NCBI GenBank assembly: GCA_002682825.1
Contig: NOKP01000001.1
Span: forward strand, 2,572,387-2,636,386
Length of the DNA: 64,000 nucleotides
Source: Neonectria sp. B-13
Taxonomy: Eukaryota; Ascomycota; Sordariomycetes; Hypocreales; Nectriaceae
Direction: 5' to 3'
Within the stretch, counting starts at the first letter, position 1. Every line of letters starts with the position of its first letter. Below the pieces are notes generated by a model. The model searched no databases and was not told the DNA's origin. It saw only the letters and a list, made by a program, of their open reading frames with translations. The translations under genes and the position numbers were made by a program. This document shows, in pieces, positions 34,812 through 45,493 of this stretch.

Positions 34812-36794
34812 ATGACGTCGTCCCCTGACCCCGCCGCCGGCGCGCGCAAAGCTGCCAACGATGGTACTCCCTCGAAATCCAACCTCTCAATCGACCAACC
34901 TGCCGAGGGCTTCGATGAGCGATCCCCTCTCCTCAGCAGTAGCAGCGACGAGCACAATGAATCCATAGACATAGACGCCTGGCGCACCGATGCAGATGAC
35001 TCCCAGAACACCAAGAGCGTTTGGTACCTCATCTTGCTGACCATCAGCATTGGCGGCCTCCAGATCGCCTGGTCCGTCGAACTGTCCAACGGCTCGCCGT
35101 ATCTCCTATCGCTTGGCCTCAGCAAGTCTCTGATGGCCCTGGTATGGATTGCAGGTCCCTTGACAGGCACTCTGGTCCAGCCGTATGTCGGCATGCTCAG
35201 CGACAACTGCCGTCTGCCCTGGGGCAAGCGGAAGCCCTTCATGGTAGGCGGCGCCCTCGCCACTATTGTCGCGCTCTTGTTTCTGGCCTGGACAAAAGAA
35301 ATCGTCGCAAATTTCCTTGGACTGTTTGGCGCAAGCCCTGAGTCACAGGGCGTCAAGACGACGACCATTTTCGTTGCCGTCATCGGCGTCTACGTGCTTG
35401 ACTTTGCCATCAACACTGTCCAGGCCTCTATCCGCGCCTTCATTGTCGACTGTGCGCCCGCCCACCAGCAAGAGGCCGCGAATGCCATGGCGAGTCGCAT
35501 TACCGGCTTCGGTAATATTGTGGGATATATTGCTGGCTACGCCGACCTCACTAAGCACCTTTGGTTTCTTGGGAGGACCCAATTCCAGGTTCTCTGCGCC
35601 ATCGCCTGCATTGCTCTTGCTTTGACCATTTTCGTGAGCACTGCTCTCATCCGCGAACGGGATCCGCGGTTGGATGGCCCTGCTCAAAAGGACAGGCCGA
35701 ACCCAATATCCTTCTTCTTCACCATCTTCAAGTCTATCAAGCGCCTGCCCCCTCAGATCAAGCGGGTGTGCGAGGTCCAGTTCTTTGCCTGGATTGGATT
35801 CTTCCCCCTGCTCTTTTACACGTCTTCGTACATTGGAGAAATCTACGTCGAACCCTACCTCCAGGAAAACCCCAACATGACACCAGCTGAACTCGACAAG
35901 CTCTATGAGCAGGCCACACGCATCGGCACCTTTGCTCTCCTTGTGAACTCGATTGTGAGCTTGCTCACCAATGTCTTCCTCCCGTTTTTCATTGCCCCGA
36001 CTTATGATGTGCATCCCAACATGTCTGTCACGGAGACAGACGATACCGGGAGCTTTGATGAGTACGAGGGGCATTCGTGGCTTGATCGCTTGAGGATTCC
36101 TGGGTTCACTTTGAAGCGAGCATGGTTTGCCTCGCTGGTTCTCTTTGGCGGAGCCATGTTTTGCACTGTCCTAGTGCGGACCGTCAATGCAGCGACTGCC
36201 CTGATCGGTCTGGTCGGCATCACATGGGCCATGACTCTCTGGGCTCCGTGGGCTATCATCAGTGCTGAGATTAGCAAGCGCGATGCCCTCATCAGAGCGC
36301 AGAAGCTTCGAAAACTAAATCTTGCTGACGGCATTACTTCGTCGGCGTTGGGTAGCCCTTCGGGTGAGAATAGAGGTTCAAGTGAAAGCTCGGAAGAGGA
36401 AGAGGAGGTAGACCAGGCTGGAGTGATCCTCGGAATCCACAACATGGCCATTGCTGCCCCCCAAATCATTGCGACTGTGGGCTCCAGCATCATCTTCAAG
36501 GTCTGGCAGAAACCTCGCGGCACGCCTGGTGATCACAGCATCGCGATAGTGCTCGCCCTCGGAGGCGGGTGTGTCTTGGTGTCTTCGTTCTTCGTGGCAA
36601 AGATCAAAGACGAAGCATCAATGCCAGCTGACGCCATGATCGATGCGGAACACGGCCAGTCGAGAGAAGGAGGCGCGACCCGGCCCGGAACTTCGCGGAG
36701 TAGAAAGGCTAGTTATGAACAGCTTCCAAGAGCAAGCCAAGGGCGTGCAGGCTTGACGAGGAACAAGAGTTTCAGCGGTGCAGAGATGCACTGA
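34812..36794 (+). CDS. Sucrose/alpha-glucoside:H+ symporter-type transporter (MFS/GPH)
   Basis: A single exon encodes 660 aa. An acidic, Ser-rich N-terminal tail of about 75 residues precedes the first span. The family signatures of plant SUT and fission yeast Sut1 proteins are present: GGLQIAWSVELSNGSPYLLS in span 1, GPLTGTLVQPYVGMLSDN in the span 2-3 region, and the basic loop CRLPWGKRKPFM. About twelve hydrophobic segments are visible, with a long central cytosolic loop after span 6 and a Ser/Glu-rich loop (SSESSEEEEEVD) before span 11. The C-terminal tail is cytosolic and Arg/Ser-rich. It should import sucrose, maltose or related alpha-glucosides with protons across the plasma membrane; the exact sugar cannot be read from sequence. 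A similar family imports glucose or glutamate-like solutes in other organisms, so substrate is inferred. Confidence 0.88.
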   Translation: MTSSPDPAAGARKAANDGTPSKSNLSIDQPAEGFDERSPLLSSSSDEHNESIDIDAWRTDADDSQNTKSVWYLILLTISIGGLQIAWSVELSNGSPYLLSLGLSKSLMALVWIAGPLTGTLVQPYVGMLSDNCRLPWGKRKPFMVGGALATIVALLFLAWTKEIVANFLGLFGASPESQGVKTTTIFVAVIGVYVLDFAINTVQASIRAFIVDCAPAHQQEAANAMASRITGFGNIVGYIAGYADLTKHLWFLGRTQFQVLCAIACIALALTIFVSTALIRERDPRLDGPAQKDRPNPISFFFTIFKSIKRLPPQIKRVCEVQFFAWIGFFPLLFYTSSYIGEIYVEPYLQENPNMTPAELDKLYEQATRIGTFALLVNSIVSLLTNVFLPFFIAPTYDVHPNMSVTETDDTGSFDEYEGHSWLDRLRIPGFTLKRAWFASLVLFGGAMFCTVLVRTVNAATALIGLVGITWAMTLWAPWAIISAEISKRDALIRAQKLRKLNLADGITSSALGSPSGENRGSSESSEEEEEVDQAGVILGIHNMAIAAPQIIATVGSSIIFKVWQKPRGTPGDHSIAIVLALGGGCVLVSSFFVAKIKDEASMPADAMIDAEHGQSREGGATRPGTSRSRKASYEQLPRASQGRAGLTRNKSFSGAEMH

Positions 36795-37273
36795 TCTTCG
36801 CATAGCGAAATTGCGCTTGGTTTAAGGAGAAATGTTTCTTTTTGGCAACCGGTTTCGATGGTTAGTTGGGGATCTGGCAAATGGGCTACACATTCGTTCT
36901 TACGTATCAGTTCAGGGGTTATATGTTTGTATCACCAGGGAAATGCATTTGTTTTTGGGATAGTAGACTTTCTAGAGGTCCATCCAAGTCTGGATCTAAC
37001 AAGATACAAGGGACAGCAATAGGGCACAACAGTTCAATCACTGGAATCTTGCCAGCATGACGGACATAATACGAGCACTGTACCTCACTTCTGGCTTTGT
37101 TTCTTGTCTACCCTGCCTAGCGGACACAAGCATTCGCCCTGGAATTCATAGTGGCGTCATGCCGTACACTTGGATCGATCTTACTCAGCTTCTTATGACC
37201 GGCGTTCCGCTAGCAAACAGCCTAGACCCAACCCCATCCCCTCAAGAATCTCTCCAAAGACTTCAACAGTCGT
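36795..37273. other. Convergent intergenic region
   Basis: This is the 3' flank of the symporter (+) and of the small secreted protein gene (-). It is AT-rich and nothing else is seen. Confidence 0.6.
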
Positions 37274-37582
37274 TCAGTAAGTCGGCACCGAATAGACTGT
37301 TGTAGACCCGCATGGCCCCAGCGACGTCCTCGTCTCCCCAGGCAGCGGCCCCTCACTGATGTCGAAGGTGGTGAACGGGACAAAATAGAAGCACCAGGAC
37401 GTGTTGCTTTCGCAGTACTCGTAGTCGCAGTCGATGGAGTGAGTGGGACGCGTGATTGTCGACAAAGTGGTGGTTGCCACCGTTCGCGGAGGTGGTGTGA
37501 GGCTGGGCTTACTGTAGGTGTAGGGCGCGGCCATGACACCGGCGGAGGCCGTGAGGAACGCAATAGAGCGGAACCAGAGCAT
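37274..37582 (-). CDS. Small secreted cysteine-containing protein
   Basis: A single exon encodes 102 aa from the ATG at 37,582. The N-terminus (MLWFRSIAFLTASAGVMAA) is a clear signal peptide with an Ala-x-Ala-like cleavage region. The mature part of about 83 residues starts with a Pro/Thr-rich segment. It then holds four cysteines (CDYEYC, one in SWCFYF, one in GPCGS), enough for two disulfides. There is no transmembrane segment or GPI signal and I recognise no family. The open frame continues upstream to 37,693, but that extension would bury the signal peptide and is rejected. Size and layout fit the small secreted proteins studied as candidate effectors or cell-wall-associated proteins, but nothing here shows a host interaction. 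Confidence 0.65.
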   Translation of the reverse strand: MLWFRSIAFLTASAGVMAAPYTYSKPSLTPPPRTVATTTLSTITRPTHSIDCDYEYCESNTSWCFYFVPFTTFDISEGPLPGETRTSLGPCGSTTVYSVPTY

Positions 37583-38183
37583 TGTGGCGAGATATTCAAG
37601 AGGCTGGTTCCTTGGGCTTTGCTGTAACACCTTGAAGGGGGTGAATATGCTGTGTAGGCTGAAGAAGTAGTTTGGGACGGCCTGTCTGCGCAAGTTGGGA
37701 CTTATATCGGGGTCAATCGTCTGATGTGCCCGTGTGAATCACAGAGCAAATACTTTCACTTGAAAATATAAAGATGAGTCGTGATTCAACAAGCTTGAAG
37801 ACCTGTAATGGAGAGGCTCAACACCCACTTATACTCCGAAGTCGGGAAACGTCTGTGATACAGTTGAGAGATAATGAGCACGTGGTTAGTATGAGGAACG
37901 CAAACATTGAATAGGGAGCACAAGCTAGCGAGCTCCTTTCTAGGCTGGCCGTTTATTTGAAGATCTTTGGATTTGGTAGGCGAGCAGAGTCCCCTGTAGT
38001 GGTACATTACCAGCATCAACGAGATGCTTCACAAGCAACTCTCCGAAGATCGTGACCCGCTCATGTAGTATGAGTAACTGTGTGCAACCATATTTGTCAG
38101 AGAAAAAAAGATTGCCCCTGTCTATCAACCGGTCTATCCTGTGTTTGTCTATAGCAATCAATACGCCGCTGCCGGAAAATCGG
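37583..38183. other. Intergenic region
   Basis: This should hold the promoter of the small secreted protein gene and the 3' flank of the MAPEG gene. No feature is seen. Confidence 0.6.
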
Positions 38184-38835
38184 TCAGTTCCCCAACGCCC
38201 GGTTACCAGCCTTGATCCACAGGGTGACGACGAGCGCGACGCCGGTGACCCAGGACAAACTGCGAAGCCTGGCAAGCTTCCGGTTCTTCTGCAGCCAGAT
38301 GTAGGTGACGTTGTAGGCGACGCGGGTGGCGACATACCCCAGCGTCAGGACGTTGAGGGTACGGACATCCACGCTCGTGATGTTGGCGGCCACGACGCCA
38401 GAGGCGTAGAAGCCCAGCGTCTCGAAGCCGTTGGTGGAGGCGGCCTTGGCGCGGAGCAGACACTGTTGTTTCTGATGATGGGGTGGATGTTGTCAGCGAG
38501 AGAGTTGGGTGAGCCGGTGGGGAAGATGGAGTCAAGAGAGTCGAGGGAGGGATAAGAGGGACACGTAGGGAGGGAGGCGAGAATGAACGATCGTAACTGA
38601 CCACTTTATCGAGCGTTTCGGATGTGGCCAAGCTCTCACGGTGGTTGCAAGGGTTGGCATTGTCGAAGTGAACCCGTGAAGAGAGAACCGCATAGGCGTG
38701 AGGGAGCGCCGCAGCAAAGAAGACAGCGGGTACCTGAAGGCTTGTGAGTTAGTGGCTGGTGGATTGGTACAAGTTGGAACATACCGTGAAATACGAGTAG
38801 TTGCGAGAGAGGTCAAGGCCGGGGAGGAAGTCCAT
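38184..38835 (-). CDS. MAPEG-family membrane protein
   Basis: Three exons are read on the minus strand: 38,835-38,785, 38,733-38,602 and 38,471-38,184. Introns are 51 nt (GTATGT, CACTAACT branch, CTTCAG) and 130 nt (GTCAGT...CATCAG), all in phase 0, giving 156 aa. The family pattern is visible: a first hydrophobic segment (VPAVFFAAALPHAYAV), NANPCN, then CLLRAKAASTNGFETLGFYA, which matches the MAPEG core RAxxAxxNxxE. Two or three more hydrophobic segments follow and the tail is basic. MAPEG proteins are small four-span membrane proteins that include microsomal glutathione transferases and eicosanoid enzymes. In fungi many members have no assigned substrate. The second donor GTCAGT is unusual; it is chosen because it keeps the conserved core intact. 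Confidence 0.8.
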
Positions 38836-39502
38836 TGTAAGCGAGGCGAGTGAATGAAGCTTGTAGATGGGATTGATGAAGGTGAAGTTGAAGGGTTGAC
38901 AGCTAAGGTAAGGGTCTAAGAGCTTGAGGGCCTAGATATTTATCAAGACATAATCTCAGCTTCGAGGCCGCCTCCTCCAACATCCAAATCAAATTCGCCC
39001 ATTAAATAATCGCACCGCGCCGGGTCTTCTATTCAGACCTTCAAGGGACCCAGTTCAAGCCCCAACAAGTCATAACGAGATGCCGTCGTGTTAGATTAGC
39101 ATAACGCCCCCGTTCCTTCGGCCCACTGGTCTAGGAGAAGTCGGCCGTATTATATAATTGCCGACTTTGGCAGTGGGTCGGTCGGAACTTATCCGCCTTA
39201 CCCTTTGGAAAAGACCACGATCGTTCGTCTCTTTGGCCCTTTCTTGTTGAGGATTTCTGGGAAATGGGATTGCATGTTTGGATGTTGGTGAGGTTGGGCA
39301 ATTTGTTGAAGTGCCCAGCTAGTGCGTGACCCAGCCGCAAATCAAAGATTCATTGCTGTTGAATGCTCAGTTGACTAGAAAGAGAAAACTGCATAAAATG
39401 AGACGAGGGGGGGGGAGCTTTATTGGCAAGATTTATCTCCCAATAGTGTATTTGCGTGTTGCCATAAAGAGGTATGAAATCGGACAGACAGGCAAAAAGA
39501 AA
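38836..39502. other. Intergenic region before tRNA-Gln
   Basis: The left end should be the promoter of the MAPEG gene. A run of nine G lies near 39,408. No gene is seen. Confidence 0.55.
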
Positions 39503-39573
39503 GGTCTCGGGGGGAGTCGAACCCTCGCTGGCGGAATCAGAATCCGCAGTCATAACCGTTAGACCACGAAACC
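39503..39573 (-). tRNA. tRNA-Gln (anticodon CTG)
   Basis: On the minus strand 71 nt fold as a cloverleaf. The acceptor stem GGTTTCG/CGAGACC is paired apart from one G-U wobble. The D arm is GTC...GAC. The anticodon stem GCGGA/TCCGC is perfect around loop TTCTGAT, which gives anticodon CTG and reads CAG codons. The T arm GAGGG-TTCGACT-CCCCC has one A-C mismatch. There is no intron and no encoded CCA, as expected for a nuclear tRNA gene. Confidence 0.92.
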
Positions 39574-40124
39574 GATTAGATGATGACTCCGGCCAATTAA
39601 AACCACATTATGAATGCTTGCGCTGCGTCGCGTCGCGGTTAGCCGCGTTCTATCCGTGTTAGTGGCGGGTTCCTATTAGCCACGTCTGGAGCTGGTAACT
39701 AGAAGATTGGGAGTGGAATCACCCTCTTCCTTCGTACAACTGATTAACCATGTGCCCGTCGGCTCAATATCACATACAAGAATGGGGGCTTCAGAGACTT
39801 CGGAGTTAAATCACTTTGGTCACAATTGATTCAGAAGATTTGTAAAATGTTAAGTCAAACTTCTCTTCATGTTCCACGATTTCGTTCAGGACCGCGCAGG
39901 CCGACAACGAAGCTAAATCTATATATACAGCGAATGTAAAAGAACCGAGATGCAATGTACTGGTCTTGTTTTTGTACCCTGTCCAAGAATGTTGAGAAAC
40001 AACCGTATAGAACGCCTTAGATGCCACATATTGCACCTCCTTTGAACCAGATCCGGGTATACTAAGAAAAAAGTCTCACTCCCCTCCTTGATTCATCACC
40101 ACCGTCCACCCTCAAGCCCCCTGC
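39574..40124. other. Intergenic region after tRNA
   Basis: This AT-rich DNA contains the tRNA 5' flank and the 3' flank of the GH16 gene. Nothing else is seen. Confidence 0.6.
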
Positions 40125-41171
40125 TTAGGCCAGGAAGGGCTTGAAGTTCTTGTGAGGCAGGTGCGCGTGGGCATGGGAATGGTGCATGGTATCACGCTTG
40201 ACGGTGTAGTTGGAGGCGGACTGCTGGTAGATCTTGATGGAGTTGACGAGCCAGTAGGCGTCGACAAAGGCAGCCGGGTTGGCGGCGACGTAGTCGTTGC
40301 AGGTGGAGGCCAGGGCGGAGCACTCGGCGTTGTTGTTCCAGACGTCGTCGGAGCCGGCCCAGTCGCCGCAGAAGGTGGTGTCGAAGACGAGGTTGTTGTC
40401 GTGGAAGTGCTTGTCGATGTCGCAGCCGGAGCCGCCGACGAAGCGGGCGGCGGGCAGGCCCCAGGTGGCCGGGTCGGGCGCGTCGCTCTTGACGTTCTCG
40501 GGGATGAGGCCGCGGGGGAAGAACCAGACGGAGATGTGGTCTGAGGTCCACTCAGTGGCATAAATGCCGCCGCCGATCTCGTTGAAGCCGTCGCCGTAGT
40601 TCTGGTTGTCGGCGGTGCTCTGGCCGCAGCCGGTGCCGGCGTTGCCAGCGTTGCAGTTGGTCTCCTTGAAGACGGTGCTCTCCACGGTGCCCTCGTTGGA
40701 CATGGAGCAGCCCTCGTCGGTGTGGAGGGTGATGGTGTCCTCGGTCTGCGTGTTGACGCCCTCGATGATATCGATCTCACCGGAGGTCGGCCACTCGGGC
40801 CCGAAGAACCACATGGCAGGCCACACGCCGCAGGTGCTCCCGGGCATGTGGGCAATGTCGGCGATGAAGAGGCCGTGGGTAAAGGCCTTCTGAGAGGTCA
40901 CGCGGACCGACTTGCGGCCGTTGGCCGGGTTGGAGGTGGTGCTGTCCACGCCCATGTAGATGGCGTCGCCGTGATAGCCAGCCAGACCCTCGCCATTAGC
41001 GGTGTCTGCATCGACATACTCGACGAATCCGTGGGTGGGGTCTTCCTCGTTGAAGAAGTCGAACGAGGCGAAGAAGTTGGTGGCGTCGTACGTGGTGTCG
41101 AGGGTGTACGCGGCGTGGGCGGCTCCGTTGAGGAGGGCTGTGAGGCCGAGGGTGAGGACTGAGGTGTGCAT
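40125..41171 (-). CDS. Secreted endo-beta-glucanase, glycoside hydrolase family 16
   Basis: A single exon encodes 348 aa. The signal peptide is MHTSVLTLGLTALLNGAAHA. The GH16 catalytic motif GEIDIIEG lies at 131-138, with E132 as nucleophile, D134 as helper and E137 as acid/base. Upstream AMWFFGPEWPTSG (119-131) and the downstream cysteine-rich core (GCSMSN, GCGQSTADNQNYGDGFN, SGCDIDKHF) are typical of fungal endo-1,3(4)-beta-glucanases. The enzyme should cut beta-1,3 or mixed-linked glucans outside the cell or in the wall. The C-terminus is His-rich (HHSHAHAHLPHK) and has neither a GPI signal nor a carbohydrate-binding module. An NYT sequon is present near the end. The exact linkage preference within GH16 cannot be decided from sequence alone. 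Confidence 0.92.
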   Translation of the reverse strand: MHTSVLTLGLTALLNGAAHAAYTLDTTYDATNFFASFDFFNEEDPTHGFVEYVDADTANGEGLAGYHGDAIYMGVDSTTSNPANGRKSVRVTSQKAFTHGLFIADIAHMPGSTCGVWPAMWFFGPEWPTSGEIDIIEGVNTQTEDTITLHTDEGCSMSNEGTVESTVFKETNCNAGNAGTGCGQSTADNQNYGDGFNEIGGGIYATEWTSDHISVWFFPRGLIPENVKSDAPDPATWGLPAARFVGGSGCDIDKHFHDNNLVFDTTFCGDWAGSDDVWNNNAECSALASTCNDYVAANPAAFVDAYWLVNSIKIYQQSASNYTVKRDTMHHSHAHAHLPHKNFKPFLA

Positions 41172-41649
41172 GGTTGCTGTCGTTGTTGGGTTTGACGTTT
41201 GAGGTTTGAGAGGAAGAAGCCTTGCTCTTTCCGAGTCTATTTGGAAAACGAGGAAGAGGGAAAAGATTGTGAATCGTTGCGAGACGAGTGAAGCCAGTCA
41301 CTTGGTGTTGCAACGAAGAGTACTTGGAAGTGGTTGTCAAGTATAACAAAGGTGAGCCGTCTGAGTCGTTGTGTCGTCAAATGAGGGACCGGGGACAGGG
41401 ACGGAGAGGAATGCAGATATACAACAATGAAGTCGTTGTTATTCTGAACAATGGGAAGGCTAGAGGAGGGGGCGTGTGTGAGAGTGCCTGACTAGCAAGT
41501 GATGAATGAATGAATGGATGACCGAGTTGGGAAACAGAACAATACAATTGAGCTGCAGTTGGGCCAATGAGGGATCTCTAGTCAATAGAGATTGCGAGGG
41601 ATACGATAGAAACAAAGACGGCGTGCCAGCTGCCGGAAAGATTGAACGG

Positions 41650-41710
41650 CGAAGTGACCAAAAAGTGAGAGTGAGGGTGAGGGAGAGGGCGAGGGCGGGA
41701 GTGAGGGAGA
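41650..41710. repeat. GA-rich purine repeat
   Basis: Degenerate GTGAGGGA/GAGGGC units form a purine strand of about 60 nt, some 500 nt upstream of the GH16 start codon. A second GGCGGGAGA repeat lies at 41,816-41,846. Confidence 0.7.
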
Positions 41711-44075
41711 CTGAAGCTGTACCGGACGCTGAGGGAGAGTAAAGGGAAGGAGAGGAAGGGAGTTCTATAGCCTCACGGGGGAATGCGGCGAATCTATATA
41801 CGGACGGACGGGCCTAGGAGAGGCGGGAGAGGCGGGAGAGGCGAGAGAAGGCTGTGGTGGTCGGTCTTACGAGTACGTCGCGTCGTCCTTTACCCCTGAT
41901 ATCCGCAAGCCTCGTGTTAGTTGGTCTAAAGGGTCAGACATCCCGCCGTAACGATCCATAGCGAACATGGCGCGGCACACAATTGGCACGCTAGGCAGGT
42001 AGGCATGTCTCTGGTCTCTGAACATGGAGCCAGGAGGCCCAACCTCGCGAGTCAAGAGGTGTCGGGAATGGGAACAGAAGCAAGCAGCGAGCGGCGAGCA
42101 GCGAGCAAGCAGCATGGTTTCTTTGTCGCTCGACTGCACACTCCTGCCAAAGCTTGGAGATGCCCTGTTCCTGGATGCGAACCCTGGGCCGGGCAGATCT
42201 GGGCGAATCACGAGAGGGTATTCACCTCTAGACTGGCTCCCGTCCCGTTGTTTTAGGGTTCCGGAGGGGTGGGCGGTGGTGTGTGTGTATTCCAGTGTGA
42301 GTCGCAGTGTGAGGAAGACCCGAATGGGATGGAGGATGGATCGATGGTGGCTCAAGAACACGAGACGCTGACCCTTCAACCGCCCATGTCGGTCCGTCCA
42401 GAAGGTCCAGGGGGGGCAAGATCTCAGGTCGCCGACAGGGGGTTAATCGCTGCCAGGGGTATTGCTCCAGGGGGGAATGTCCACTGTTCCGAGCCGGCAG
42501 CGCCACGAGGATGCGCTGTGGCCAATGGCGCCACCGGGGCTGGGATCAATTGGCAGTGGACGCGCTGGGAGCCGGGCCTGCACGGGCTGGGGCTGCCACT
42601 GGAACAGCAGCCCGCGAACCTCACTGGAGCCGAGAGCCGTCCATCCCCCTGGAGGCTGGAGCCCCTCCACCTCAGGGCATGCAACTCCACTGAGCTTGGC
42701 GCTGGGACGGGTGGATCGCAGACGCAAGGCGTGGAACGCAAGCTAAGGCAGTTCCCAAGGCCTCTCCGCCGTCACATGAATGCACTGGACTGGATTGGAC
42801 TGGACTGCATCTTCACTCCTCCAACTCCACCGGCGACTCTTAGCAGTCGAAAGGGACAAGAGACGCGCGGACGCCCCAGAGAAGAACCGGGAAAATAACT
42901 CAGGGCCATGTCAGGATATTACGAGTCCTCCCTCTCGCCTCTTCCACAGGGTTCTAGATACGGGACTGGTCGTACTCTTTGGCGGCTCGCTGCCCTAGAC
43001 CGGGGGGGGGGACCCTTTCCCCTTCTTTGCACCACGCTGCCGGGGGAGCCGACATCGATAACGCACCGACTAACACTGGAAGCACTCCCCAGATGGGCGC
43101 TGCCCGATAAGGGGACGAAGCCGAAATGGCCCTGAAGCCGAAGCTGAAGCCAAAGACGGATCGGATGAGATGCCCGCGGGACCGATGATACGACACAAGC
43201 TGATTGGTCTTGAAACGGGGCAAAACACTTAAAACGAAACACTTCTCCCCTCACACATAACCTTCTTCTCGTCCGTATAGGATCATCCCGGTCTTAAGGC
43301 TCCTAGAACCGACTGCCAGCGCTGCCAGAAACGTAAATGAATTGCACCTCTCCGAGAACATGGTCGGTGGTCGGAGATGGAGACGAGGCACACCAACCGT
43401 GAGCCTTCCCCTGGACCATACCGTAAACGAAGTACGCATACTCGCTTTCTCCGCTTTCTCCCTCTCCGCCCTCTCAAAAAGGAAGCTTGCGAATGCCCCC
43501 CCTGGGCTACGTACACACTTGCGTAGGCAGTGCACGCCAAAACGAAACATACCAGCCATTTCTGAAACAGAGTGACAAGCCAAGAAGAAAAAGAGAGGAA
43601 AAGAAACATCTCAAATGGGCTCAAGCACGTGAAAGACACGGACCCCTACCGCCTCTGCCTCTGCCTCGGGCCGCTCACCGCAACCATGTTCCCTCCTCTT
43701 TTCCCTCTATCCCATGTCACAGTCAGGCATCAGCATAGACTCTACCTGTTCCCGCTCCTTCTCACCGTCCATGGCGCTTCCAGATAGATTAATAGCCGCG
43801 CACACCTAAGACGTTCCTCCGCCGGTCCCTGCCGGCCCCGAAACGAACTTAGTCCCCCCCGGCCTCGCTCCACCCGTCAACACCACGTCCCCTCCACCGA
43901 CTGGCATTCACGTTCTTTGCCGCCGGGGTGGATCTTAGACATGCAACAAAAACCTGGAAGTGTGTGCAGCGGGTAGCAAGCAGGCAGGTAGGATCAAGAG
44001 ATCCAAAAAAAGAAAGACGTATGCGAATACACACAATGCGAGAGCGGGACGTTGAAAGAGGCGTCATGCTTCCTT

Positions 44076-44112
44076 CCTTTCTTTCTTTCTTTCTTTCTGT
44101 CTGTCTTTCTCT
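44076..44112. repeat. (CTTT)n tetranucleotide repeat
   Basis: A run of CTTT units grades into CTGT and CTTTCTCT in gene-free DNA. Confidence 0.85.
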
Positions 44113-45493
44113 GTTTCTTTTTTGGCCATGTCTCTGCCTGGGATGACTTGATCGGGCTGGACAATTGCCTCTTTGAGACATCCGCCAAGCAATGGTAAAC
44201 GCCGTGTGGTGTGTCTGGCGCGCGGTTCAGGATCCATTCAGCGAAGGATCCAACAAAGGATCCGGCAACCGAGGGATGCCGCCGCATGCCAACCCGCCGC
44301 AGCCCTACGCCAGATTGATGAAGATGAATCCTCGAGATCATCGTGCTGTGCCTCTGGACCAGGCCTCTCTCTCTGTTTGAAACAACAGTCAACGAACCGC
44401 GTCCTTGCTGGGCTGGTTTCATCCCAACTTCCTGCTCATCTCACCTCCACCACCATCTTTCTTCAATAATTGTCTTTCACCCTTCAGCTGCTGCCCCCTT
44501 TCCCAGAGCCCCGGGTCCTCGCTCTCCGTGGGCCGTTCCGTCTCCGCATTCCCGTTTCAGACACATTGTTGCGGTGCCACTCCGGGCCCATCTCTCCGTG
44601 AGCAAGGACCCGGATCCCACGGCCATGGATCGATCGTCGACTCTTGTCTCGGCAGGGGTCCCTTTGTCACGTCGTTCGTCTTGTCCTTGGAATTAGTCCT
44701 TCCTGGATTGGAAAGGTAGGATGGGCTGGGGTAGGTTGGAAGACGACGTCGTAGTCGCGACGATCTCGTTAGATTGGAGGCTCAGCTGTCATGGTGCGTT
44801 CTCGTTTCGCTCGCGTGCCATTCTAGCATTCACTTGCCTCACCACAGTTGCTGTCACAGGCACGACATCCATCGATCGTATCATCTTGATATAGCTGACG
44901 GTTCCTTTTGACCCAGGCAATCTTTTCATACAAGTTCTTAGCGAGCGAGCGATTAGCTCAGCTCTCCTCATTCTTCCATCAAGAGCGGGTCTATCCTCCA
45001 TCTCAGCCATTGTCCCGAGGCAACTCTGTCTCCGGATCTACTCTGCTTTCTCTGCCTTCTCTGCCTTCTCATGTGCATTGCCCTCTTCTCATACATCCTA
45101 CATGCTACACAATGAAACGCCTCAGCGAACAGATATGTCACAATACTCCCCTCCCGTTTTCGAGTCATACCGCAACGTTCAAATTCTAACAAAAATCATC
45201 CTCTTTGCTTGGGTTCGATCCCAGACCACCTCTTTATCATGCCTTTCTAATGCTTTGTGGAAAGGGTATATGCATCCTAGAAACAACAAAACGATAAAAT
45301 GCAACGCCAGTTCAATGCCGTTGCGAAAACAAAGAAGGTAAACAAATGTGTGCTCCCTCAGCACCGACGGTTTCCGTCGTGTCGAAAATGATGATGCGCC
45401 TGGCAGCAAAATGTCTGGTTCCCAAGGTGGAAGAAAGTATTCAAACAAGCAAGTCGTATATGGATGGTTTGGCAGCCGGTTCGATAAGGCTGT

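Larger units (their letters stand above)
41172..45493. other. Long gene-free region, about 4.3 kb
   Basis: The left end is the GH16 promoter, with GA-rich tracts at 41,650-41,710 and 41,816-41,846. A 209-codon frame at 42,269-42,898 has no recognisable domain. The segment 44,390-45,100 is pyrimidine-rich like a 5' leader, but I cannot find the gene it would serve. A CTTT tetranucleotide run lies near 44,080-44,110. Nothing else is supported. Confidence 0.5.

Noticed and set aside
35343..36074. 243-codon antisense frame in the sugar symporter
   Set aside because: It is antisense shadow of a clear transporter gene.
42269..42898. 209-codon plus-strand frame in the gene-free region
   Set aside because: No domain, no splice partners, and a Gly/Arg/Pro-rich product; likely chance.
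45205..45225. GGGTTCGATCCC, resembling a tRNA T arm
   Set aside because: The upstream 55 nt cannot form anticodon or D arms and no acceptor stem matches.
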